The position numbers and the translations under genes are program-made. From contig BJOX01000053.1 of assembly GCA_009731375.1 (NCBI GenBank), positions 336,833 through 400,832 on the forward strand: a stretch of 64,000 nucleotides of DNA, written 5' to 3'. Source of the stretch: Paulinella micropora (taxonomy: Eukaryota > Cercozoa > Imbricatea > Euglyphida). Below are positions 1 through 11,596 of the stretch, piece after piece (position 1 is the stretch's first letter; the number at the start of each line of letters is the position of its first letter). The notes beneath the pieces are model-generated. The model saw nothing but the letters and a program-made list of their open reading frames with translations. It did no database searches and was not told the origin of the DNA.

Positions 1-104
1 GGCCTAGTGCCGATTCCCAGCCCACTACCTAGTCGCCAACTGGCGGCGGAATGGATGCCTATGTCTTCGGATATGCAGAGCTGATAGACCAAACATATTT
101 ATCT
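1..104 (-). repeat. Dispersed GATA-tailed element, family B fragment
   Basis: Reverse complement of the end of the family B elements seen at 53072, 54167 and 55029. It runs through the shared segment with the GGCACTAGGC and CATAGGCATCC words and ends at TAGACCAAACATAT followed by a TATC array. It is cut by the window edge. Confidence 0.8.
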
Positions 105-181
105 ATCTATCTATCCATCTAGAGCGAGGAAGCTGTTGCGACGACTGGCAGGCGCGCAAGAGGAAATGGAGGATGTGCATG

Positions 182-237
<56 letters not shown>

Positions 238-290
238 GCAGGCGCGCAAGAGAAAATGAAGGATGCGCATGGTAAAGTTAGATAGATAGC

Positions 291-344
<54 letters not shown>

Positions 345-435
345 GTAGATAGATAGATAGATGGATGGATGGATGGATGGATGGATGGATGGATGGGGAT
401 GGATGGAGATGGATGGAGATGGATGGAGATGGATG

Positions 436-522
<87 letters not shown>

Positions 523-531
523 GGATAGATT

Positions 532-630
<99 letters not shown>

Positions 631-720
631 TGATAGATAGATAGATTAGCAGATGTTATACATATGTCATATTATACTAAATGTAATGTCATGTCATGTA
701 ATATATGCAAGTAAGAATGC
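105..720. repeat. GATA/GGAT arrays with a short duplicated segment
   Basis: Mostly (GATA)n and (GGAT)n. A roughly 50-bp segment containing CTGGCAGGCGCGCAAGAG occurs twice (about 145-183 and 235-273), separated by a (GA)n run. No gene is visible. Confidence 0.85.
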
Positions 721-724
721 GTGC

Positions 725-846
<122 letters not shown>

Positions 847-856
847 NNNNNNNNNN

Positions 857-1140
857 TGATGTGTGTTATGCAGTCATGTGTCGTGAGGCAGGGATGTTGC
901 CTCTGTGTCTGCCCGCTACAGACCATGTGTGTTATGTTATGTTATGTCTGTTGTCTATGTGATGTAAGCATGCAGGCATGTTTTCTCTACGTGTGCACGC
1001 GGCAGGCCATGCATATGATTTCTGTTGTGTTGATGTGATTGATGTAGGCATGCGTCGTGAGGCAGGCACGCTACCTCTTCGTCTGCCCGCTGCAGGACGG
1101 ATCGGCCCGCCAACCGCCTTCCCCGCACACCACACGTCTC
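857..1140. repeat. Diverged duplicated spacer
   Basis: Two similar segments containing CGTGAGGCAGG and GTCTGCCCGCT (about 878-922 and 1050-1096) lie between arrays. No coding signal is seen. Confidence 0.5.
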
Positions 1141-1157
1141 TCGCTCTCGCTCGCTAG

Positions 1158-1208
<51 letters not shown>

Positions 1209-1323
1209 AATATATATATATATATATATACATACATATATATATATATATCATCTATCTACCTATCCATCTATCTAACTATCTATCTATCTATCTATCT
1301 ATCTAGCTAGCTATCTATCTCTA

Positions 1324-1358
<35 letters not shown>

Positions 1359-1367
1359 TTCTCTCTC

Positions 1368-1402
<35 letters not shown>

Positions 1403-1687
1403 CTATCTCTATTATCTATCTATCTATCTATATATCTATCTATCTGTCTATCTATCTATCTATCTCTATCTATCTATCTATTTAGCTATCTATCTATGTA
1501 TCTATATATCTATCTCTATCTCTCTTTCTATCTATCGTATCTATGCCACCAGCCCCTACTTGCAGGAAATGCGCAATAAATCTGTATGTATGTATGTATG
1601 TATGTATGTATGTATGTATGTATGTATGTGTAGTGGTTTGGTCAGTGAGCCCGAGGAGGCGTTGGACGGCGCTTCACGCAAATCATC

Positions 1688-1780
<93 letters not shown>

Positions 1781-2564
1781 TGTATGTATGTATGTTTGTA
1801 TGTATGTATGTATGTATGTATGTATGTATGTATGTATGTATGTATGTATGTATGCATGCATGCATGCATGTATGCATGCATGTATGCATGCATGTATGCA
1901 TGCATGTATGTATGTATGTATGTATGTATGTATGTATGTTATGTATGTATGTTATGTATGTATGTTATGTATGTATGTTATGTATGTATGTTATGTTATG
2001 TATGTTATGTTATGTATGTATGTTATGTATGTATGTTATGTATGTATGTTATGTATGTATGTTATGTATGTATGTTATGTATGTATGTATGTATGTATGT
2101 ATGTGTGTATGTTATGTATGTATGTTATGTATGTATGTTATGTATGTATGTTATGTATGTATGTATGTATGTATGTATGTATGTATGTATGTTATGTATG
2201 TATGTTATGTATGTATGTATGTATGTATGTATGTATGTATGTATGTATGTATGTGTATGTATGTATGTATGCATGTATGCATGTATGCATGTATGCATGT
2301 ATGCATGTATGTATGTATGTATGTATGTCTGTATGTCTGTGTCTGTGTCTGTGTCTGTGTCTGTGTCTGTGTGTCTGTGTGTCTGTCTGTCTGTCTGTCT
2401 GTCTGTCGGTCTGTCTGTCTCTCTGTCTCTCTGTCTCTCTGTCTCTGTGTGTGTGTGTGTGTATGTGTGTGTGTGTATGTGTGTATGTATGTATGTATGT
2501 ATGTATGTATGTATGTATGTCTGAATGATTTATTGTATTGTATGTATGTATGTATGTATGTATG

Positions 2565-2595
<31 letters not shown>

Positions 2596-2721
2596 GTAAT
2601 GTTAGTAAGTAATGTTATGTATGTATGTATGTATGTATGTATGTATGTATGTATGTATGTGTGTGTGTGTATGTATGTATGTATGTATGTATGTATGTAT
2701 GCATGTATGTATGTGTGTGTA

Positions 2722-2754
<33 letters not shown>

Positions 2755-2798
2755 ATGTATTTATGTATGTATGTATGAATGATTTATTGTATTGTATG

Positions 2799-2829
<31 letters not shown>

Positions 2830-3290
2830 GATATGTTAGTAAGTAATGTTATGTATGTATGTGTGTATGTATGTATGTATGTATGTATGTAATGTTAGTA
2901 AGTAATGTTATGTATGTATGTATGTATCTATGTATGTATGTATGTATGTATGTATGTATGTATGTATGTATGTATACATATACATATGTATATATATATA
3001 TGTATATATATACATATATTGTGTGTGTGCGTGTGTGTGTATATGCATATGTATCTATGCTTGTCTATCTCCTATTTCAATATATCTCTCTATCGCACGT
3101 TAGGCGGGAAGAGTCACCGGTCTAGTCTGGCCACGCCGCACACTACCCAACGCACTTAGGTGTGTGTGTGTGTGTGTGTGTCTCTCTCTCTCTCTCTCTC
3201 TCTCTCTTACTCTCTCTCTCTCTCTCTCTGTCTATCTATCTATCTATCCATCTATCCATCTATCCATCTATCTATGCATGTATATGTATC
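1141..3290. repeat. Long mixed microsatellite tract
   Basis: (TC)n, (CTAT)n, then almost 1.5 kb of (ATGT)n with ATGTT, ATGC and GTCT variants, then (GT)n and (TC)n. Short unique islands at about 1541-1580, 1628-1690 and 3095-3160 show no gene. The long open frames here are simply translated tetranucleotides. Confidence 0.95.
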
Positions 3291-3415
3291 TATCCTTTCT
3301 CCCCTTCTTCACGGCCTGTAGGGCAGGAACCGCCTTGATTCTGGACTTCTTCCGTAGCTGCGTGTTTCCCCCTCTCTCTCTCACTCTCTCTCTCTCTCCT
3401 TCTCTCTCTCTGTCT

Positions 3416-3457
<42 letters not shown>

Positions 3458-3880
3458 TCTGCCATCTTCCCCTTGGCGCAGCTCGTCCCGTTGCGTCTGC
3501 CTTGTATCCTCCATCATCATCACCACCACCACCACCTCCTCTTCCTCTTCCTCTTCTTCTTCTTCTTCTTCTTCTTCTTCTTCTTCCTTCTTCTTCCTTC
3601 TTCTTCTTCTGCTTCTTCTTCTTCTTCTTCTTCTTCTTCTTCGTCTTCTTCTTCTTCTCCTCCTCCTCCTCCTTTTTCTCCTCCTCCTCCTCCTCTTCTT
3701 CTTCTTCTTCTTCTTCTTCTTCTTCTTCTCCTTCTTCTTCTTCTTCTTCTTCTTCTTCTTCTCTTCTTTCAAACGTGCCAGTCTCTTGCGCTGATTTCAT
3801 GGCGAGTATTTCCCCGATGTTTTCGCTCATCTGCTGCGACCGGCTTAGCCTGTATGTAACGTATTTATATTTGGTTAGCA
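3291..3880 (-). other. Possible exon fragments around (TTC)n arrays
   Basis: On the minus strand a plausible acceptor (TACAG near 3860) is followed by a short frame with an ATG (MSENIGEILAMKSAQETG) that runs into long poly-Glu and poly-Arg encoded by (GAA)n. Another short frame lies near 3300-3370. The unique words between the arrays are why it is listed. The poly-acidic part is array translation and no domain is recognised. Confidence 0.2.
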
Positions 3881-5010
3881 ATTTTGTTAATCGCTGTTTT
3901 TTACGACAGATCTTCGTGATAGGTTCACAACTTTTATATTGCAAGCCGGGGAGTAACGCCAATTTTTACTGGACAATGCGCTTTCGCCTTCATTTTACTG
4001 GAGACCGTTAGATAGGCCCGGCCGGCTTCGTTGCATGTGACAAGATGTTGGTCTGTTGAAGAACCCCATTTTGCTTTGCTTCACATCGCTATTTTGCGCT
4101 ATTGGCACATAAACGAATATCATCGCAACGGCCGCAGCGTGAGTTTGTAGAATAACGCACGATGGTTGTTATATATACGAGTGGCAAGTATTCTATTAAA
4201 ACAGTGTTTGCGTAATAAAAAATAAATAAATAAATACTGCGGACAATCAAGCATAGTCAAGAGGCAAAATCTTCGGGAGTCGTTTTTGAAATAAAGTTCA
4301 GAATAATTATGAATAGTCAGAATTCAAATTAAGCCAATTTACTGAACCGGCCGATACATTTGTCCACAACTTAGAATCAGAACAATAAACTGTTCCGACC
4401 CATGATCGCAGTGACTTTCACTTTTCTAAATAATCTCATGTGATGTACTATCCCCAACGATAGCTCAATGGAACTTGAGAGTAAGTCGGTAATAGAACCA
4501 AACACAATCCTCAGTTGAAAGAGAATGGCGACGGTCCGATGTCTCGTTATATTAGCTCAGTGACGCAAAGACAAAAAGGCGCCCAAAGACCAGGATATTA
4601 ATAAAATTGACATTTCAGGCGTCCGGCCAGACGAAATCTAGTTGTCACCGTAGTAGTAATGTACTATCAATACCCGTTACTCCACCTAGTCAATTTACAT
4701 GTAATTTTGATAGTCTTAGTCATAGGCAGATTCATAGGGCGGACAGTTATTAATACCTTCAAACTGATAACTGGCAAAGACGCTTTCTAGAGTATTCGCG
4801 AATCATCTCATAGCCTACGGTCTGGAATGCCTATAACTTAATGAGTATTACAAATATGTTATGGTCATCCATGAGTTTGTGTCACGGGGGCCAAAGTTAT
4901 TAAAAGTTTTTTCTCTGGTCACCAAGTGATAAGTACATACGAAGTACCGAAGAATGACTTTTAGTAATGATTATACTTTACCCAACAGTAACGGATGACT
5001 AAAACGATTG
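3881..5010. other. Unique AT-rich intergenic DNA
   Basis: Complex, non-repetitive sequence with stops in all frames. No RNA gene or coding region could be supported. Confidence 0.6.
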
Positions 5011-5067
5011 GTAGGTATTAATAACACTGAGAACAATAGTGGTATTAATAACACTGAGAACAATAAC
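5011..5067. repeat. Two-copy 29-bp tandem repeat
   Basis: GGTATTAATAACACTGAGAA and its extension occur twice head-to-tail. The second copy overlaps the C-terminal codons of the minus-strand MYND frame, so that frame's end may be a recent extension. Confidence 0.7.
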
Positions 5068-5971
5068 TGGACCCACTTAATGGATGCAGATATACCCACT
5101 CGGTCCAGTATTCGTTCAGGACACGGAAGTGCACCAAGTATGACCACAACTCGTTCCGCCAGGCAAAACCGTCTATCCCCTCTTCTGTGGTACGTACATC
5201 GAGCTGCTGGGCGGCGAGCGCCCGCTCCACATCTTCTTGCCTTTCTGCGGAATCTCTGAGCGCTGCTGTGAAAGGCGCGGCAAAGTGCGGGGCACACAGC
5301 GAGACAACTTGGTCTCGCAGTCCCGGCGGAGTCTCGGCCACTTGCAGGAGGCTCTGGTAGTACATGTCGTAGCGACCGTAATGCCAGAGATCGTCGTCGT
5401 CTGTCGTTAAGACCCACTGCAGCCGGAGGTCCTGCGCATGCGTACGCAGCATCAACCCGCGCAAAAAGGAAAAGTGCTCCAGCTGGGAAAACCTGCGACC
5501 GTGCCAGAACCAACGCAAGCACCCAGGGTCCTCGCTGTCAAGACTCCGCAGCAGCGCCTCCACACTCGCCCTCAGCTCGGGCGTCGCGGCCGAAAGGCTA
5601 AGCCAGCACCAGCCGCGGCGGCCGACCTCGCCGCTCGAAGGAAGAGTCGAGGCAAAGGATTGCAGGCACAGCCTCAGGTACCGCACACTTTCTTGGCTCT
5701 GGACGTGCGACGCGAGCCACACGACTACGCTGGGGCGGCCAGACAGCGCCACGTCTGCAAGCGGGCTGCGCTTGCATGCCCGTTTGTGTCCCGCCTTCCA
5801 ATCAGCGACTTGGCACTTGCGGCCACAATACGCCGCCGCGTAGCACCGTCTACAACTCGCAGGGAGGTAGTCTGCCCGCTCACCCACGGCGGGCCCCCCG
5901 CAGCGGGCCCAGGCACACCTGCCTGGGTGTGCCTCCATGCCTGACTCTTTTTCTCCTCTTTGTCTGTGCAC
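5045..5971 (-). CDS. MYND-type zinc finger protein with DDDD motif
   Basis: A 308-codon frame whose GC-rich composition is unlike the surrounding DNA. Residues about 19-66 hold a MYND-like cysteine/histidine array: C-x4-C, then C-x2-C, C-x3-C and a final H-x3-C (GHKRAC). MYND fingers mediate protein-protein contacts. The rest is not a known enzyme to me, but the segment WVLTTDDDDLWH (about residues 186-197) resembles the acidic metal-binding patch of GT-A-fold nucleotide-sugar enzymes. That is inference only. The first ATG is used; a second Met at codon 12 sits just before the finger. The C-terminus lies on a small tandem repeat. It could be a single-exon gene or a terminal exon. Confidence 0.65.
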   Translation of the reverse strand: MHRQRGEKESGMEAHPGRCAWARCGGPAVGERADYLPASCRRCYAAAYCGRKCQVADWKAGHKRACKRSPLADVALSGRPSVVVWLASHVQSQESVRYLRLCLQSFASTLPSSGEVGRRGWCWLSLSAATPELRASVEALLRSLDSEDPGCLRWFWHGRRFSQLEHFSFLRGLMLRTHAQDLRLQWVLTTDDDDLWHYGRYDMYYQSLLQVAETPPGLRDQVVSLCAPHFAAPFTAALRDSAERQEDVERALAAQQLDVRTTEEGIDGFAWRNELWSYLVHFRVLNEYWTEWVYLHPLSGSSYCSQCY

Positions 5972-6407
5972 GCTCTTCTCTGGCCCTATTTCCTGTCTAA
6001 CAAATGGAAAAGGGGGCGGGGGGGGGGGGGGGGAAANNNNNNNNNNCCCCTCCCTCTTTAGCTTCTCCTCTCACCCACTTTCTGCATTGCCAAAAGTGCA
6101 TAATACCAAAAAGAAAGAAAAAGAAAGGGGGAAGGGCCTGGGGGAGGGAAGGTGTGGGGTGGGGGGGGGCCAAGTGTGCTGCGGAGCGGGCAGGTCTGAC
6201 AGTGAGGAGTCCTTGGAGGCTTGCTGGGAGGGGGTGCAAACTGCGAGTTTGCGACGGAGCCGGGGGATGTGCCCTCACAAAAGAAGTAGAACAAGAAAGA
6301 AAAATGGGGAGCATAGATTATAAGTCAATAAGAATTGAGATTTTAATGGCAAAGAAGAGAAGCCCTTTTTCTTTGAGCCAGATACACACACATTAATGCA
6401 CAGCACA
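5972..6407. other. Intergenic DNA with G-run and 10-N gap
   Basis: A G homopolymer ends at the gap 6037-6046. The remaining purine-rich sequence shows no supported gene. Confidence 0.6.
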
Positions 6408-7025
6408 CTAGCATCCATAGTTTATTATTGGCAGGTCACTCAGATCCAACGTTTCTAGCCCTTTTTTTCGAATGTATTCAGTAAATTGGAGCATCTCTCT
6501 CATAGCCGTCAGCCCGACGTAGCGAGCCTTGGCAGGCAAAAACCACGAGCCGAACTTCTGATTAAAGATTTCCGGCATAATGGCGTAATTGCGCGGGTGA
6601 TCAAAGCCTCCGAGGCGGCGGGGCAGGATGTGGTCAATGTGAAAAGCAAGCTTACGCTTGCCATTTCCATCAAAGTAATTAGTTAGTTGATGGTGATGGC
6701 GGTTCTTCATCACCCGATCTCGTGCCTGCGCCGGGCTCACTCTGTATGGTAGATTGGTCAGCGGTTGAATGAAACCAAGATACACAGGCTCGCAGTCAAC
6801 TTCGTGCGCTGGGTAGAGTCCCCGCATGTCGGTCATCGCCCGCTCCAGGTGCAGCCTACCTTGCGTCAGACTGATCTCGTCCTCCAGCACCATAAGTTCG
6901 TCAGGGGTTCTGGGCTTCTTGCGGGGAGGAGCGACCGGCTCCTGTCGGGCCTCTTCTTGCAGCGCCCACTGTGGGCAGAAGGCTGAAGCTGCACTGACCT
7001 GACATTGAAATAAAACCGTTCTCAA
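6408..7025 (-). CDS. HNH-endonuclease-like protein (terminal exon)
   Basis: A frame of about 205 codons. The segment FHIDHILPRRLGG followed by DHPRNYAIMP and then an Asn (EIFN) fits the H-x-D-H...N...N arrangement of HNH/His-Me-finger nucleases. A basic stretch (PPRKKPRTPDE) lies near the N-terminus. No ATG opens the frame, and a TTTCAATGTCAG acceptor-like site lies at about 7000-7010, so this is probably the last exon of a spliced gene whose upstream part was not identified. Whether the nuclease is active, and its target, are unknown. Confidence 0.55.
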   Translation of the reverse strand: MRTVLFQCQVSAASAFCPQWALQEEARQEPVAPPRKKPRTPDELMVLEDEISLTQGRLHLERAMTDMRGLYPAHEVDCEPVYLGFIQPLTNLPYRVSPAQARDRVMKNRHHHQLTNYFDGNGKRKLAFHIDHILPRRLGGFDHPRNYAIMPEIFNQKFGSWFLPAKARYVGLTAMREMLQFTEYIRKKGLETLDLSDLPIINYGC

Positions 7026-7457
7026 AAACTTTTAGTCAGAAATGTATTTTCTTTGCAGATTCTGATAGATCTTGATGCGAGGAGTTAGAATATTTATAAG
7101 TTTAAGGGAAGATAGTAAGTAGTTTAGAAGTTACATCAATTCAACTGTTGAGTCGTCCGTGTAGGACCGGGACAAGACCAGGTAACTTTAAACCCTGTAG
7201 GGTTTATAAATTAATGCTTTAATATTATTTATACTCTTTTCCTTTTTTAACAATTCAAAAAAATCAATATATATATAATTCCTAGTGCATTAGGCTTAGT
7301 TTTAAAGCTTTGTCCTAGTGTGAAGTGTTCTAGTCTGACAGTTCAAGCCAGAGCACACTGCATGCCAAAGTCCTTTGGTCAAGGGCGGGGGGGGGGGGGG
7401 GGGGGGGGGGGGCNNNNNNNNNNGGTATGCTACCAGGTCCTTTACCTTATTTCTGTG
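7026..7457. other. Intergenic DNA with G-run and gap
   Basis: AT-rich sequence, then a G homopolymer ending in the gap at 7414-7423. No gene is seen. Confidence 0.6.
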
Positions 7458-8185
7458 TTAGTTTACCCACCTCATTCTGATCTGAGTGCACTCGTTCATT
7501 GCCTTCGCCATGCCCACACGATATGCCTCTCTCCTGGCGCGATCAGCAAAATGGCCCATCGCGTAAAGGATCGCTACCTCAGCTTGGTGGTTTGCCATAA
7601 GTCTATTATAGGTAATCATCGCGTCCTCGAGCATGAGGAGATCTCTTCCTGCCAACGAGTCTAGAATGAACAAGCTCCTGCCCATAAGGCAAACTGAGCC
7701 TGTACCTTGAAGCTGGGATAGTCGCGTACCATAGGAAAGTTTTTCCATATTTCGAATAGAGAGATGATAGAGCAAGGGAAGTATTCGCGGACACAGTGGA
7801 CGTCCACACATATGGTAAGCAACATTTTCTCTGGAGACATGAAAGTCTGGCTCCCGCTGCAGGCACTCCACACAGGGGAAGAAACACCTCAAGCCTATGT
7901 CCTTGAAGAGGCCCCGTGGGTCAAGTCTGTATGCAGGGAGCAGCAAGATCCCTGCATACTTAAGGATCATTTTGGCTGCTCCCTCCGGTTTGTTGCACCA
8001 TCGAACAGGCAATGCGCTCCTGTTCTGGGCAGACGCAAACCATTTCAAGAAGAGGAGATAAGTGTCGAACCCCTTCCTGTTCAGGAAGAGGCACAAAAGC
8101 AGAATGAGAATGTCCTCGATCCTGAGGAAAGGGACGAGGGCAGCCCAGAGATTGTTAACAGCAAACACTTCGTCAAGAAGGCAGT
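7458..8185 (-). CDS. F-box-like exon of unknown protein
   Basis: About 242 codons remain after trimming the translated (TATC)n. On the minus strand the tetranucleotide array ends in CTGTCTATCTAG, a good 3' splice site, so the exon probably starts at 8185. The N-terminal part (NNLWAALVPFLRIEDILIL) resembles an F-box helix pair; the call is weak. A later segment has spaced Cys residues (PCVECLQ, CGRPLCP). It is the third minus-strand frame in this host cluster. Function is unknown, and an upstream exon is expected beyond the array. Confidence 0.45.
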
Positions 8186-8301
<116 letters not shown>

Positions 8302-8334
8302 TTGTCAGTACTTTTCAAGTATTTTCACTAGAAG

Positions 8335-8671
8335 TTATTAAATTTTTTTAAAAAAATACTAATATTGATTTTATACAATATTAATATTGATTTTAATGCA
8401 ATATTAATATTGATTTTAATACAATATTAATATTGAAATCAAGCAATATAAATATTGTATCTTTTCAATATAAATATTAAATGTTCAGAAACAACTGTAT
8501 TTGATGGCAGTCTCAAACAATTGGAAATATAACAAAAATTTCCTCCAGGGAAATGTTTGTTATGTTTCTATTCGTTTCGGACTGACATGTAAAAATCACA
8601 AAAAAAAATACATAATTAATATTGATTTTATGTAATGTTAATATTGATTTTGATACAACACTAATATTGAA
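8335..8671. repeat. AATATTGATTTT-rich repeat block
   Basis: Several copies of TTAATATTGATTTTA-type units, interrupted by a short unique piece at 8480-8600. The same words occur in inverse orientation at 11005-11195, on the other side of the partial element remnant. Confidence 0.7.
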
Positions 8672-9234
8672 TATAACTGACCCAGTCAAAATTACGATTT
8701 GTTTCAAATAAAAAATCAAGTCATTTCCTAATATTTCTTATCACTCTATCAATAACAGTTAGTGCTCTATGATCGCCTACTTCAACAACATAGTGTTTAA
8801 TATTATTTTCAATGAAATATTCACTTGTTGCTCCTTTATATTCTCCCCCGCTGTCAGTAGTAATTGATTTCGGTTTATATTTGATTGATTTTAAAACATA
8901 ATTAATTTTTTTTCGCTGTTTTATTTTTTAATGAAATGATGATTAAATATCTGCTATGACAATCAATCTAGACAAACATCCAAGCGTAGCCCTTATCTAG
9001 TTTCTTGTCTTTTATCTTACTCATATCAGCTAAATCAAGAAAAACTTAGTTCAATGGTTTATCAACCCATATCGTATTCCATATTTTCTGGTTCTTTTTC
9101 TGGTGATGTATTTCAAGCGCTTCCTCCTCTTTTGTTTTAACTACTTCTCCCTTAGGTCTATCTTCGCTGTCCGCATTCTGTGTATTAATAATTATATGTT
9201 TATAGTCAAGTTGATTTTCTGAATTCACACTCAT
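8672..9234 (-). pseudogene. Decayed integrase, second element copy
   Basis: Aligns by eye over its whole length with the integrase at 13837-14392, with many substitutions, stops and indels. The N-terminal frame (9046-9234) keeps KTKEEEALEIHH and IWNTIWV. Further down the minus strand, DNA matching the TDSGGEY region and the block ending in VIDRVIR is still readable, so the third acidic position is Asp here too. The C-terminal third is missing where the AATATT block begins. Confidence 0.85.
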
Positions 9235-9240
9235 TTATAT

Positions 9241-9768
9241 TTAAAACTCGAGAAAACGTTTTTCAATATCATTATTTTTTTCTTTCTTAGCACTACCAGA
9301 AGATTGATTATATACTTTCACACTCACACTGCTAGACTTTTTTCCTTTCCCTTTCTTCTGCTTTAGTTCTTCTTTCTCACTATTTTCACTTTCGCTTTCG
9401 CTTTCTGGTTCTGGTTCTGGTTTCTTATTCTTCTTCTTTTCTCTCTTATTCTCTGCTTTCGCTCTTTTGATTTTCATTTTAGCTATCTTTTCGGCGATAA
9501 GGTCTGTAAAATTAACCTCATCTTCACTCTCGCTACTCTACTCAGGTGTGTCATCTTTGTCTTTCTCATTAATGATATCTTTCGCTAAATTCTTGCTTTC
9601 TATTTCTGCTATTTTTCGTTCCATATCTTCTTCTTCTTCTTTTACTGCTGTTCGGTATTGTTCTAAAACTTTTTTGGTGTGTTCCATTTTTCTCTGTTTG
9701 GCTTTTTTTTTTAAAATTCCATCAACTACTTTTCCCCAGTTTTATCGGCTTTCTTCGGGAGACTGCAT
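9241..9768 (-). pseudogene. Decayed charged protein, second element copy
   Basis: Relative of the gene at 14427-14936. It begins MQSPEESR, carries in-frame stops after that and in the acidic middle, and then has an intact basic/acidic tail with KGKGKKSSSVSVKVYNQS. This copy keeps the C-terminal SSGSAKK segment that is disrupted in the other copy. It lies head-to-head with the fibre remnant, as in the complete element. Confidence 0.8.
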
Positions 9769-9837
9769 TTATACTAAGATTATTATATTTTAGTATTTTT
9801 TAATAAATAATAAATATTTAATTACTTAATATATACA
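9769..9837. promoter_or_regulatory. Divergent promoter region, second copy
   Basis: The 70-bp AT-rich gap between head-to-head frames keeps ATACTAAG...TTTTAGTATTTTTT, an inverted repeat also present at 14937-14999. Conservation in two diverged copies points to a shared divergent promoter. Confidence 0.5.
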
Positions 9838-10568
9838 ATGGGTAGCCAATATAAATCGCTCTTAGGCTTGAATGAGTTGGCTGTTGATAGGCTAGATATA
9901 CTTAACTTAGACTTAACCAACATTAATATTGTCAGTTTAAACTCAGACAGTGCCAGAAGATGCAGACCCGATAAATCTGTATTATACTGACTGCAGATTT
10001 GATGCGAGACTTGCTACCAAAAGCACAAATAATCTTTCAGATGGAAAAAAATTATACTATACAGAGCAACCAGTAAGGGATAATGACGAGGTTAAAGCGT
10101 CAACTCAACACAGCAATACATCCAATCCGCACCAAACTAGTCTATATAATTTGATAGATACAAACATATTCGCACAAGCGAGTGGTCAATACTTACATAC
10201 AACTACATAGAATGCAAATGGAAGAATACAGCTCTTGGTTCAATTAACACACTCTCCGATGTAGTCATAACGGCACCAATAGCACTTAGCAGTTATATCG
10301 TATACGACACAGTAAACTGGGTAAATAAACCTTTACCAATAAATGTTGATGGAGCTGGTAATATTTATATGGAATGTAATTTAAATATAACAGGTGTGAA
10401 TTTATTGAATACAAAAGATGTTGATGATTGGATAACAGAGCACACAGCAAATAATGCGAAAATATCAGCAGATAGTTCAATTAATACACTTAGTGATGTA
10501 TTAATAACATGCACACCATCAGATCTAGACAATCAATCACTCATTTATAGTACGGGACAATGGAGAAA
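9838..10568 (+). pseudogene. Decayed fibre protein, N-terminal part
   Basis: Starts MGSQYKSLLGLNEL, matching the start of the fibre at 15000. It shifts frame near 9945, keeps one RFDARLATKSTNNLSDG-type repeat unit, and after that diverges strongly from the intact relative while retaining LSDV-type segments. It ends where (TTC)n/(ATT)n and a SINE begin. Confidence 0.8.
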
Positions 10569-10600
10569 CTATTCTTCTTCTTCTTCTTCTCTTCTTCTTC

Positions 10601-10658
<58 letters not shown>
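10569..10658. repeat. (TTC)n then (ATT)n
   Basis: Simple repeats immediately before the SINE head. Confidence 0.95.
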
Positions 10659-10954
10659 GGACACCGTGATAGCCCAGTGGTCAAGTTCTACCATCTGGGC
10701 CCTGTCGCCAGTTCGATTCCCGTCGGTGCCACCAGTATTTTCATTGAACATACCGGTCTATTTCTGGACCAGTATTTTCATTGAACATACCGGCCCGTCT
10801 GGAAGTGTTGGAACTGCCCTTGCGGGGGTGTCATTAGAGCTTATCGTCAATTCTTCGTACTCCCCTCACGGGTGAGACGATGGAGGCGCATGTGCAGAAA
10901 TGCATCAGCCATTGACAGAGAAGCACTATTATTATTATTATTATTATTATTATT
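10659..10954 (+). mobile_element. tRNA-derived SINE with ATT tail
   Basis: A pol III promoter is visible: box A TAGCCCAGTGG at 10670-10680 and box B GTTCGATTCC at 10711-10720, about 41 bp apart as in tRNAs. GACACCG before box A can pair with CGGTGCC after box B, with one mismatch. The body has a 23-bp direct repeat (AGTATTTTCATTGAACATAC, at 10733 and 10772). The element ends in (ATT)n and is also preceded by (ATT)n, consistent with insertion into an ATT array. It lies within or at the edge of the partial element remnant. Confidence 0.7.
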
Positions 10955-10972
10955 TTGGTTCTTCTTCTGGTT

Positions 10973-11003
<31 letters not shown>

Positions 11004-11195
11004 TATCGATATTGCAGGAAAATCAATATTTTTGCATTGTTTTCATAAAAATTTTCTTGAAAAAAATCAATATTAATATTAATTTCAAAATATATATATA
11101 TTTTTTGTGGAAAAGATATTTATTTTGATTCAATAGTAAATATTGAAAAATTAAATTTTTTTTGGAAATATTGAAGAAAATCAATATTCACACTC
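10955..11195. repeat. (TTC)n and AAAATCAATATT-rich block
   Basis: A TTC array, then AT-rich DNA with AAATCAATATT words, the inverse of those at 8335-8671. Confidence 0.6.
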
Positions 11196-11589
11196 CGCGT
11201 GGTGGGGGGGGGCTGGGCCGGCCGCGTCATTTCCGTCTGTGTTGTGGTGGCGGGTGGAGGGAAGAAAGCTTAACGCAGAGTGCGGCTAAAGACACTAGCT
11301 ATAAGTACTGCTATAGACAAGAATAAGAGGGAAATTACTAGAGTTTTTCTGCCACTAAGGGTGTGGGGGTACACAGTTATTGTACTTCCTGGGGGGGGGG
11401 GNNNNNNNNNNAAGATGTATCTGAACCGTCTACGGTACCCGACCTGATTTTGCGGGTATCTCCCCTGGAGTTTTTTCTATGTTGGGCATCGAAAATATCC
11501 GCGTGACACGGACGTGTCCGGGCGTCCGGGTATATAGTCATATGTAACATATGTATGTATTATGCAGGGATTAATCTAGACACGGTACC
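11196..11589. other. Host DNA left of the Polinton-type element
   Basis: GC-richer unique sequence with a G-run and gap at 11402-11411. The last 26 bp (from 11564) read GGATTAATCTAGACACGG and then TACC, identical to the start of the host repeat copy at 35833. Confidence 0.7.
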
Positions 11590-11596
11590 GTTCAAA
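11590..11596. repeat. Target-site duplication, left
   Basis: GTTCAAA. It is repeated at 32545-32551 and present once in the unoccupied repeat copy at 35882-35888. Confidence 0.85.

Noticed and set aside
1543-2595. Open frames of hundreds of codons made of [12 protein letters not shown] residues
   Set aside because: They are translations of uninterrupted tetra- or dinucleotide arrays and have no other sequence content; the same applies at 36416-37418, 40290-41253 and 60169-62035.
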